Position numbers and translations under genes: made by a program | Origin: Candidatus Trichofilum aggregatum | GTDB taxonomy: Bacteria; Chloroflexota; Anaerolineae; Promineifilales; Promineifilaceae | NCBI GenBank assembly: GCA_016716885.1 | Contig: JADJUV010000016.1 | Coordinates: forward strand, 1 to 64,000 | Direction: 5' to 3' | DNA length: 64,000 nucleotides | Shown here: piece by piece, positions 52,706 to 60,984 of the stretch | Layout: each line of letters begins with the position of its first letter | How positions within the stretch are numbered: the stretch's first letter is position 1 | Notes under the pieces: model-generated | Databases searched by the model: none | Seen by the model: the letters and a program-made list of their open reading frames with translations, nothing else | Told to the model about the DNA's origin: nothing

Positions 52706-52900
52706 AAGTGCCGGTTTTTGAACGTGCTGGCACGCTCGAAAACCGGCACTAGTACAGCTTTACACAAGTCCTTCGCGGGTTTAGTCGGAAGACCCATCCC
52801 CCCTTCCCTAGGAGCGGGGTTAGGAGTGGGGGGTTCCGGCGACAAACGAACGGTCAGACTTGTCCTAAAAACATACGTCCACCTTTCGTAAAACTGTACT
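52706..52900. mobile_element. Non-autonomous inverted-repeat element, family 1 copy C, with adjoining hairpin
   Basis: Ends AGTACAGCTTTAC (52751-52763) and GTAAAACTGTACT (52888-52900) differ by one base. Internal tttagtcggaagaccc is shared with copies A and B. Directly left, AGTGCCGGTTTTTGA and TCGAAAACCGGCACT form a hairpin like the AGTGCGGTTTTT hairpin inside copy B. The rest of the 52,396-53,006 spacer holds no gene. Confidence 0.7.
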
Positions 52901-53006
52901 GGGGCATTTTCCCCTTCCAGCCCCAGGCAACCGGGGAAAACCGTGGATTGGTTGTGGCGATGCCGAACTTGCCGGGTGGGTTGGGGTTTGTTACGCTTGC
53001 TGGTGC

Positions 53007-55520
53007 ATGTCTGAACTACCGCGGCCGCGTATTCCCCCCCGTTTTCTCTGCTTACCCTGGCTGGCCGGCGTTCTGCTGTTGCTGGGTTGGGCCTGGGCCA
53101 CCGGCTGGCCCGGTTATGGCCTCAAACCAGAGATCAACCAGGGGCGACTGAATACGGCCTTACCGGCTTTAGATGGCTCAGTTACTTTGCGCCAGAGCTT
53201 CACGGCCAACCGGGGCGGGCTGCGCGAGATTGAACTGGTATTGGTACGGTATGGCGAGATAGAGGGCGCTGAACGCGGCCGCGTCGTTCTCCAACTGCTC
53301 AATTCAGCCGGTGAGATGGTGGCTGAAGAGGAATGGCCCACGGCCCCCATCCGGCACAACGACAACCGCCGCTTTCGTTTCTCACCCCAACCCGGTGGAC
53401 AAACTTACACCCTGGTTTTGCGTGGCAACGAAAACAACAATGTCTCGGTTTGGGCCTATGACCAGGATGTGCTGGCTGGCGGCGAACTCACGGTAACGGG
53501 AGCAGAAAGTTCGGCTCAGGAGCTGCGCTTCACAACCCATTATCAGCTTACTTTGCCTGATGCCCTTGCCTTTTTGGGCCAGACCCTCTGGCAACAGGGT
53601 ATCTTCTTCCTGCTAGCACTTATTTTCCTCTTCCTGCCCGGTTTACTGCTCCAGCAAACCGCCACTTGGGTGGTGCGACGCACGACTTCCTACGATCTAC
53701 CTACCCGTTTGGCTATCGCTCTGGCACTAGGAATTAGTTTTTGGGCCGTCTTATGGTTGTGGTCGAGCCTGCTCGGTTGGCGCTGGTCGGGCTGGTCATT
53801 ATGGCTACTCGTGGGGATGGGGATAGTTTGGGGTTTGGGGTTTCGCGTTTCAAGTTTCAAGTTTCAGCGTTTCAGGGGAGCACATTCGCCATTCACCCTT
53901 CACCCTTCACCATCTACCATTCATCATTTGTTGTTGCTTTTCATTCTTGTCCTCGGATTGGCCGGACGCATTCTGGCACTCCGCGACCAGGCGTTTCCCC
54001 CGTGGGTGGATTCTAGCCGTCATGCGTTGATTACCGTCGTCATGGCTGAGCAAGGTCAGTTTTTGACCGATTACACACCGTTTTTGGATGTGGTGCGTGC
54101 CCCGTACCATTATGGTTTTCATACTATTTCGGCCAGTTTGTTGCTAATGACAGGGCGCGAGGTGGATTCGTTGTTGTTGTGGTTGGGACCGTTACTAAAT
54201 GGATTAGTCCCGTTGGCGGTGTACGCGGCCGCAATGCTTTTCACCCGTCGGCGTTCCATAGCCCTCGCGGCCGCGTTCCTCACCGCCCTGCCCTTCTTCT
54301 TCCCGGCGTACTATGCCACCTGGGGCCGCTTCACCCAACTGATGGGGATGCTGATTTTGCCCGTGTTGATGGGAGTTTCCAGTTTGGAGTTTCGAGTTTC
54401 GAGTTTCGAGTTTCGAGTTGGGGGGCGGATTGGGTTGATAGGCATGTTGGCGGCGGGGCTTTTTTTGGTGCATTTTCGGGTGTTTCTATTGTATGTCCCC
54501 TTTGTCCTGGTGCTTTTGCTCGTCCATCTGCCCACGCTCATCCGCCACCGACGCACTACGCATTACGCACTACGCCTCACGCGCTATTTTGGGCCGTTCG
54601 CGGCCGCGGCCATCCTCGCTCTTCTCCTCATCACCCCCCGCCTGCTCCGTTTGTGGCAAGATGCTAACCTGGAAGGGGCCTTGAGTGGTAGCCCGGAAGG
54701 GTACAACGATTTTCCCATTGCCTATTTTACGACGGGCTGGGAAACCCCTTTCGCCTATGCCGCATTGCTTTGTGTGCCCATCATTTTGTTGGCCTGGTGG
54801 CGCGGACGGCGCTGGGCCAGACCGGCTCTCACGCTGGCATTATGGGTAGGATTACTCTTTTTGCTCCTGAGCGGTCGCGACCTGGGGCTACCGGAGACCT
54901 GGCTCATTAACACCAATAGCATGGCGATTACGCTGTTTTTGCCTGTGGCGGTGGTGATAGCGCTGGTGGGCGAACGGGTGGGACGTTGGCTGATGCGGCC
55001 GCACTGGCTCCTACAGTTTATCGGTTACGCGGTGTTAGGTGGCTGGTTTGCGGCCGCGACCTTGTTTGGCCTGGAGCGTCAAGTCAATATCCTCAATGAA
55101 CAAACCATTCTGGCCCGCCCGGCGGATGTTGCCGGGATTGACTGGGTGAAGGCTAACTTACCTGAGGATGCTGTGATCGCTGTCAATAGCTGGCTATGGT
55201 TGGGTCAGACCTGGGCGGGCAGTGATGGCGGAGCCTGGCTGGTGCAAATGACGGGTCTCCGTACAACCACCCCACCCGCCGATTATCTGTATAACCGTTT
55301 GCTCAATTTACAGGTGCGAAGCTGGAACCAACAGATGACGGCACAGGCAGATTGGGCTGGCGCGGCCGCGGCCGCGTGGTTGCGTTCCCAGGGAATCACC
55401 CATCTATTTGTAGGGCAACGGGGGGGATTTTTAGACCCTTCAACCCTGCTTCGCAACCCGGAACTGACGCTGCTTTACCATCATGATGGCGTCTTCGTTT
55501 TTGGCGTTAATCCACCCTAA
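53007..55520 (+). CDS. Large polytopic membrane protein, probable glycosyltransferase-like, with in-frame repeat insertions
   Basis: 837 residues. After the first helix (CLPWLAGVLLLLGWAWATGW) comes an outside beta domain (about 45-175; LREIELVLVRYG) and then about 12 helices. The loop with ALRDQAFPPWVDSSRHALIT and YHYGFHTISA resembles membrane glycosyltransferases using lipid-linked sugars, but no exact family can be named. Three low-complexity word clusters of the kind found in spacers lie in frame: near 53,838-53,925 (RVSSFKFQRF, SPFTLHPSPSTIHH), 54,367-54,419 (SSLEFRVSSFEFRV) and 54,550-54,582 (RRTTHYALRLTRY). The start at 53007 is chosen for the short N-terminal region; no strong ribosome site. 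Confidence 0.7.
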   Translation: MSELPRPRIPPRFLCLPWLAGVLLLLGWAWATGWPGYGLKPEINQGRLNTALPALDGSVTLRQSFTANRGGLREIELVLVRYGEIEGAERGRVVLQLLNSAGEMVAEEEWPTAPIRHNDNRRFRFSPQPGGQTYTLVLRGNENNNVSVWAYDQDVLAGGELTVTGAESSAQELRFTTHYQLTLPDALAFLGQTLWQQGIFFLLALIFLFLPGLLLQQTATWVVRRTTSYDLPTRLAIALALGISFWAVLWLWSSLLGWRWSGWSLWLLVGMGIVWGLGFRVSSFKFQRFRGAHSPFTLHPSPSTIHHLLLLFILVLGLAGRILALRDQAFPPWVDSSRHALITVVMAEQGQFLTDYTPFLDVVRAPYHYGFHTISASLLLMTGREVDSLLLWLGPLLNGLVPLAVYAAAMLFTRRRSIALAAAFLTALPFFFPAYYATWGRFTQLMGMLILPVLMGVSSLEFRVSSFEFRVGGRIGLIGMLAAGLFLVHFRVFLLYVPFVLVLLLVHLPTLIRHRRTTHYALRLTRYFGPFAAAAILALLLITPRLLRLWQDANLEGALSGSPEGYNDFPIAYFTTGWETPFAYAALLCVPIILLAWWRGRRWARPALTLALWVGLLFLLLSGRDLGLPETWLINTNSMAITLFLPVAVVIALVGERVGRWLMRPHWLLQFIGYAVLGGWFAAATLFGLERQVNILNEQTILARPADVAGIDWVKANLPEDAVIAVNSWLWLGQTWAGSDGGAWLVQMTGLRTTTPPADYLYNRLLNLQVRSWNQQMTAQADWAGAAAAAWLRSQGITHLFVGQRGGFLDPSTLLRNPELTLLYHHDGVFVFGVNPP

Positions 55521-55781
55521 CCGGGACAAACCAGAAAATTTATCCGAAGATTAGCGCCGATTTTCGCAGATTAAAAAATCAGCGTTAATCCCCAAAATCT
55601 GCGGTTAAACTTCTTGCTAACTGGTCAAGAAATGATCTTGTAAGGTACTAACCTGGATAAACCAGAAAATTTATCCGCCGATTAACGCCGATTTTCGCTG
55701 ATTAAAGAATCTGCGTTAATCCCCAAAATCTGCGGTTAAACTTTTTGCTAACTGGTCAAGCAGTTAACTCGTAAGACACTA
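55519..55781 (+). repeat. Repeat family 3, tandem copies 3 and 4
   Basis: Two units of about 131 bp (55519-55649, 55650-55781), each aacc[g/t]gg.taaaccagaaaa.. at the start, an inverted-repeat core of gattaacgccgattttcgc and aatctgcggttaaac words, and ttgctaactggtcaag..ta at the end. Their ends match the copies at 31,690 and 36,612, but their core words differ. The rest of the spacer to 55,964 shows ggataggaaaaacacggata-type inverted words only. Confidence 0.8.
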
Positions 55782-55964
55782 CCTTTTTTCCCAGACTTTG
55801 CTTGGAAAAACGGTGTGAACACGGATAGGAAAAACACGGATAAAAGCCAAAGCCCTCGGTGTTTCCCCTATCCGTGTACACAAGATTTCCCAAGCCTGCC
55901 ATTTTTCCAGAAGATCGACAATTTTTGGCCGATGTTGGTGCGTTAGTATCTGTGCGTGTCGCGG

Positions 55965-56882
55965 TCAGGTGGCGTATGACAAGAACCACACCCAGGAAAG
56001 CATAAGCAACGCGGCCGCGAACCAGCGCGGGGAACGGGCGAAAATAATGACGGCATAACCAGCCAGGCTGTACCAATTCAAGTACGGGACAAAAAAATAG
56101 GTCGCCAGGGCAGCCACGGTCAGGCTTTTTTGGCGATACGCATACCCCAACAGCAACAAACCCAGCGGGATACCCCACGGCCATAAACTTACATCATCCA
56201 CCCGGTATAGATCGGGCAGACGTTCCCAGATATCGAGCGGCCATACACCATAAACCAGGAAGGATAGAAGAAACAGCAGGCCCAGTCCGACAATCAACTG
56301 TTTTTTCTGGGGCGAAAAGAGGAAAAAGAACGCGGCCGCGAACCCCATTGTTTGTGGTTTCAACAACAGCAGGGCCAACCCCACCACCTGCCAACCCACC
56401 GGGTTAGGCAAAACCAGAGCTAACCCCGCCACTGGCAGGGCATCCGTTTCTCCCCGGATCAACAAGGTCACGTAGAAAGGGGTCAACAAAACCAGCAACA
56501 GGGTCATGAAACCGCCCCCCAAACGATGAACCGCATAAGCCGTGAGCGCCACACTGAAAGCGGCGAACAGGCCACGGGCCAGGTCTTCCGGGAACAGGGT
56601 AAACGGGGCCAGGATAACCGCTAACCAGGGGGGGTACACCAAATGAAAACTGTTCTCATACGGGTCGAGCCAGTTTTGTCCAGCGGGATAGAAGGTGAAA
56701 TGCCAATCTTCGCGGATGTTTACGTGGCTACCAAACCAGAAAGCACTGACACAGACAAGCAGTACCACCGGCCAACGCAGGGGTAAATCAGATTTACGCC
56801 ACCGCTCCCAGGTTGTCTGAATCTGTTGCCATCGGTCTATCAGGGGAGAGGTTGTTGGCGTAAGGCTGTCATTTTGATCCAT
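55965..56882 (-). CDS. Polytopic membrane protein (GT87-like)
   Basis: 305 residues with about eight helices. A loop after helix 1 (VNIREDWHFTFYPAGQNWLDPYENS) with acidic residues and the phrase FHLVYPPWLAVILAPFTLFP is like the GT87/mannosyltransferase group that uses polyprenyl-phosphate sugars, which makes a glycosyltransferase role plausible but unproved. Its start overlaps the end of the methyltransferase gene by 43 bases in the same direction, so they form an operon. The last codons run into low-complexity spacer. Confidence 0.65.
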   Translation of the reverse strand: MDQNDSLTPTTSPLIDRWQQIQTTWERWRKSDLPLRWPVVLLVCVSAFWFGSHVNIREDWHFTFYPAGQNWLDPYENSFHLVYPPWLAVILAPFTLFPEDLARGLFAAFSVALTAYAVHRLGGGFMTLLLVLLTPFYVTLLIRGETDALPVAGLALVLPNPVGWQVVGLALLLLKPQTMGFAAAFFFLFSPQKKQLIVGLGLLFLLSFLVYGVWPLDIWERLPDLYRVDDVSLWPWGIPLGLLLLGYAYRQKSLTVAALATYFFVPYLNWYSLAGYAVIIFARSPRWFAAALLMLSWVWFLSYAT

Positions 56883-57583
56883 TCACGCACCATCACTTCC
56901 TTATCTGTTTCGGCGGAACGGAGCAAATCATCCGCCTGAGTCATGACTTGTTGTTCAATGATCATATCTTCCCAACTTTGGGCCAGATGGTCATAAAGCT
57001 CATGGATGGTATCGGCAAAGGTGACGAAGGCAAAACGGGTTTGCTGTTCCTGGCTAAACCAACCATTTTTGACGGCCTGGGCCAGAGCCGTATCTGTTTG
57101 GAAATAGCTGACAAACTCGCTTTCTTCATTGACCCAGCCCACACAGATTTGTTGCTGGGCCAGGCGCACATGGATAGGCGGCGGTTCGCCAGCGGGGTGA
57201 ATATCAATGAGCAGTCCTCCCGGTTTGAGCAGGCTGTGTATCTGTTTCAGGGCATGAACCATACCCTCGGCGGGCATACATCAGAGTGACCAGGAGAAAA
57301 TGGCGACATCGTAGAGCTGGTTCGCGGCCGCGGCAAACTCCTCTAGGGAACTAGCGAAAAACTGAACCCGACCATACCACTGGGGGGGCAAGGTGCGCTT
57401 CGCGGCCGCGATCTTCTCCGCTTTCGGATCAAGGGCATGAACCAGGGCCGGTTTGTGCCCATAGCCCCACGTCAGCCGCCCATCGCCACAACCCACTTCC
57501 AGTACCGTCAGCCCCCGCAAATCACCCGCCAGACGATACAACGTATTCATTTCACTATCTTCAGGATCAAGTCGAACAGTCAT
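56840..57583 (-). CDS. SAM-dependent methyltransferase with an in-frame TGA
   Basis: Class I methyltransferase of about 248 codons. N-terminal part MTVRLDPEDSEMNTLYRLAG, motif I LTVLEVGCGDGRLTWGYG, VHALDPKAEKIAAAK, and motif IV YDVAIFSWSL. Then a TGA at 57281-57283, and the same frame goes on with CMPAEGMVHALKQIHSLLKPGGLLIDIH. The reading frame does not change, so this is a substitution, not an indel. A true stop, a base error, or recoding are all possible; a TGT, TGG or CGA codon would restore it. The substrate is unknown. Confidence 0.8.
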
Positions 57584-57843
57584 AAGTCTCCTGCGGGAAA
57601 AAGGGGCGAGTGGCGAGTCGGCGAGTCACGGCATCGATTTCTTAGGCCCCCGGGCATTTCACCCCAACCCCGCCCCCAGGCGCTTCCCCCCCCGGAGGGG
57701 TTAGGGGAAGGTCTCCGACCAAATCGGCTAACGAGTTGGTAAGTGTACGAGTTGACTTTGGAAAAGCCCTGGTCGGCGAGTTTGACAGCTTATCCATTTT
57801 GCGCCACCATACCCACGTATCTTACCATCAACCAGGAGGCGAG

Positions 57844-59354
57844 ATGAACCCCACCCTTTCCCTCACCGATTTCCACACCTTACCCCAATATGCGGCCGCG
57901 TACGATGCCTTTTTGCAAAAATTCCCCACGTTTCGCCAGACGCAACGGCTCGATGAGCTGCGCGCCAGTGAATATGCCCGTCTCGACCGCACCGGGCAAG
58001 TTTATCTGGATTATACCGGCGGTGGCCTTTACGCCGAGAGCCAGATCAAACAGCATACCGCCTTGCTCACCGAACAAGTTTGGGGCAACCCTCACTCGAA
58101 TAACCCCACCTCGTTGGCGATGACCCACAAGGTAGAAGAGGCCCGCGCCTACGTGCTGGAATTCTTCCGCGCCGACCCGGAAGAGTATGTGGCGATTTTT
58201 ACGGCCAATGCCAGTGGGGCGCTCAAATTAGTGGGTGAAGCGTATCCCTTTGCGCCAGGTGGGACCTATGCCCTGGTATTTGATAATCACAACTCGGTGA
58301 ATGGTATCCGTGAATTTGCCCAGGCCAAGGGGGCTGAGGTGCATTATGTGCCCGTGCAAATGCCAGAACTCCGGTTGGCCGGGGCAACCTTGAAGCAGGT
58401 ATTAGACACACCACCGACCGGACAGCCCCGTTTGTTTGCCTTCCCGGCTCAATCTAACTACTCCGGAGTGCAACATTCTTTGCACTGGATCACCTATGCC
58501 CAGGAGCGGGGGTGGGATGTGTTGTTGGACGCGGCCGCGTTCGCACCCACCAACCGCCTCGACCTCAGCCAGTGTCATCCCGATTTCGTTTGTCTTTCCT
58601 TCTACAAAATTTTTGGTTACCCCACTGGCGTAGGCTGTCTACTGGCCCGCAAGTCGGCCCTCTCCAAATTACACCGTCCCTGGTTTGCCGGGGGACGGTC
58701 TCTCTCGTCTCTATCAATCTCAATGCCCATCGCCTGGCTGCCCATGAGGCCGGTTTTGAAGATGGGACGGTTAACTATTTGAGCTTACCCGCAGTCGAAA
58801 TCGGCCTGCGCCATATTGCCGCCATTGGGCCGGAAACGATTCACGAACGAGTCACCTGCCTGACGGGGTGGTTGTTGGCACAGTTACAAAGTTTGCGCCA
58901 CGATAATGGTCTGCCTCTGGTCGAAATTTTTGGGCCAACCAGTACGGAAGCTCGTGGCGGCACCATTTCCGTCTCGTTCCTGGACAAAAACGATTGTCCG
59001 TTTGATGAACAGCGGGTAGAAGAGTTAGCCAATGAGGCCCATATCTCCATTCGCACGGGCTGTTTTTGTAATCCGGGGGCGGGGGAAGTGGCCCATCAGC
59101 TGACGGCTGAGGACATAACGGATTATTATTTCGAGGGGCGAGCGATGAGTTATCTGGATTTTCAGCGCTGGGTGCAGCAAAAAAGTGGCAAGAAGATCGG
59201 GGCCACCCGTATTTCGGTGGGGCTGGCGACTAACTTTGCGGATGTGTACCGATTTGTGCAGTTCGCGGCCGCGTTCCGCAACAAAACCATCACCGAGGTC
59301 GGCGGTACCCAGTTCTGTGCTGTTCACAACCCCCTCATCCGGGATACCGTGTAA
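57844..59354 (+). CDS. Class V aminotransferase (cysteine desulfurase / MoCo sulfurase-like), one frame change
   Basis: PLP enzyme of about 503 residues. The ATG at 57844 follows aggaggcg and gives MNPTLSLTDFHTLPQYAAAY. Marks are VYLDYTGGGLYAESQIKQH, GNPHSNNPTS, FTANASGALKLVGEAYPF, and FAFPAQSNYSGVQ; the cofactor lysine is in FVCLSFYKIFGYPTGVGCLL. One G is missing in the run 58690-58694; the repaired junction is WFAGGTVSLVSINLNAHRLA. Near the end RTGCFCNPGAGE holds the Cys expected for a desulfurase. The overall shape is near the N-terminal domain of molybdenum cofactor sulfurases. A general desulfurase role is also possible. Confidence 0.88.
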
Positions 59355-59406
59355 CGTCGGTGATGGTTCATAGAAAGAAGCCACGAATTACACGAATTAA
59401 CACGCT

Positions 59407-59520
59407 AACATCTTCTCGTTCCACGCTCTGCGTGGAATGCTCCCCGCGACGCTCTGCGTCGCATAGGACGCAGAGCGTCCCAGATGGTATTCCCACGCAG
59501 AGCGTAGGAATAAGACCTGA
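59407..59520. repeat. Inverted repeats of cgctctgcg words
   Basis: gttccacgctctgcgtggaa, gcgacgctctgcgtcgc, ggacgcagagcgtcc and ccacgcagagcgtagg: nested palindromes of a type common in cyanobacteria and Chloroflexota. Confidence 0.8.
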
Positions 59521-59582
59521 ACGTTACGCTTGGTAACATCCGTTCAGCCGTGTTTCCCCATCCGGGTATACAAACCTTGAGA

Positions 59583-60893
59583 TTACGCCCCACGAGGAAC
59601 GACCAGCCCCAGTTCGGTGGTAGTGTAGCCGGGGAACACGTCGGTCAGGCGGGGATTGTTGAGGCGGCCGCGGATGATTTCGCCCAAAATGTCCCGGTAG
59701 TCGGTCGTGATAGCCAGGTCGCCAGGGCCGGTGAGCTGTTCTGGTTGCAAGCCGGGCCACCGGCTGAACACCTGACCGCCCCGGATGCCACCCCCCATTA
59801 CCATCATCATGTTGCCATGCCCATGATCCGTGCCCAGACTGCCGTTTTCTTGTAACCGCCGCCCAAATTCGGACATGACCACCACAGTGACGTTGCCCAT
59901 TTGCGGTTGTAAATCTTCGTAGAAGGCGGCCAACCCCTGGCCGAGCGCCTCTAGCTGGCGGGCCATGATCCCTTCGGTGCTGCCCTGGGCGATATGGGTA
60001 TCCCAACCCCCGTAATCCACACAGGCTACTTCCACCCCAACCTCGGCGCGGATGAGTTGGGCCACGGTTTGCAGGGCCATACCCAGTTCACCTTCGGGAT
60101 AGCCGCGGCCGCGTGGCTGATACGTCCCGGTGTCAATTTGCGCCAGCAAATCAATGGTGGCAAAGGTCTGCTGCGCGGCCGCGGTCAGCACATCATCCCC
60201 CTGGTTGTATAGGGCCATCAGCAGAGCCTGCATCTGCCCCACCTGGTCATCACGCCCTTGCAGGTGATAGTCGGCGATGGTTTGCAGGGCGGTGGCCGAG
60301 ACGGAACCGCTGAGGGAAGCGGGCAACATGTCGCCAATGCCGATGGCCCGCAAGGCCGAACTGTTGCCCGTGTCCAGCGAAGTGAGGTGGCGGGCCAACC
60401 AGCCGGTATAAATGCCACTGCCATCCGCCCCCCGCTCCATCAAATCCATGGCCTCAAAATGGGAACGGGTTTCGTCTGGGGAGCCGGTGGCTTGCACGAA
60501 GGCCATACTGCCCGCCGTGTAGATGGATTGCAAGGGAGCGAGTCCCGGGTGCAGACCGAAGAAACCATCCAGGTCAACCGCCCGCAGACTGGCGCTGTTG
60601 TCGTCGGGGCGGGGGATGCCGATGGTGGGCCGTTTCTGGTAGTAGCCATCATCGCCGTGGGGCACGACGATGTTGAGGCCATCGGCCCCGCCGCGCAGGA
60701 AGATACAAACCAGGGTGTCGCCGCGTGGCCCCACGTGGGGGTCGGCCAGGGCCAGGCGGGGCATCCAGGTGGGCAAGGCGACGAGGTTGCGCCCAAAAAA
60801 GAGCGCGGCCGCGGACGCCATCCCCCCCTGTAAAAACGAGCGCCGACTAACACGAGCGTATTCCTGGCAGTGAGTGGTGAGGGTAGTAGGCAT
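59583..60893 (-). CDS. DUF1501 family protein with Tat signal
   Basis: About 436 residues. The ATG at 60893 gives MPTTLTTHCQEYARVSRRSF; the Tat-type signal ARVSRRSFLQGGMASAAALF sends the folded protein outside. The DUF1501 (sulfatase-like) domain shows TLVCIFLRGGADGLNIVVPH, GGWDTHIAQGSTEG and VVVMSEFGRRLQENGSLGTDHGHG. The family is functionally uncharacterised. It is almost always paired with a DUF1800 gene, here directly upstream, suggesting the two work together outside the cytoplasm. Confidence 0.92.
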   Translation of the reverse strand: MPTTLTTHCQEYARVSRRSFLQGGMASAAALFFGRNLVALPTWMPRLALADPHVGPRGDTLVCIFLRGGADGLNIVVPHGDDGYYQKRPTIGIPRPDDNSASLRAVDLDGFFGLHPGLAPLQSIYTAGSMAFVQATGSPDETRSHFEAMDLMERGADGSGIYTGWLARHLTSLDTGNSSALRAIGIGDMLPASLSGSVSATALQTIADYHLQGRDDQVGQMQALLMALYNQGDDVLTAAAQQTFATIDLLAQIDTGTYQPRGRGYPEGELGMALQTVAQLIRAEVGVEVACVDYGGWDTHIAQGSTEGIMARQLEALGQGLAAFYEDLQPQMGNVTVVVMSEFGRRLQENGSLGTDHGHGNMMMVMGGGIRGGQVFSRWPGLQPEQLTGPGDLAITTDYRDILGEIIRGRLNNPRLTDVFPGYTTTELGLVVPRGA

Positions 60894-60902
60894 AGGGTCT
60901 CC

Positions 60903-60983
60903 TTTTGAAAGAGGAGACTGAGAGATTAAGAGACTGAGAGACTGGCGAACCAATCTCTCAGTCTCTTAATCTCTTAGTCTCTC
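60903..60983. repeat. Inverted repeat of agagattaagagactg words
   Basis: gagactgagagattaagag and ctctcagtctcttaatctc pair over most of the spacer between the DUF1800 and DUF1501 genes. Confidence 0.8.
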
Positions 60984-60984
60984 A

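Noticed and set aside
57281..57283. Selenocysteine codon as the preferred reading
   Set aside because: No SECIS-like hairpin was evident directly after the TGA and methyltransferases of this type do not use Sec; kept only as a point to check.
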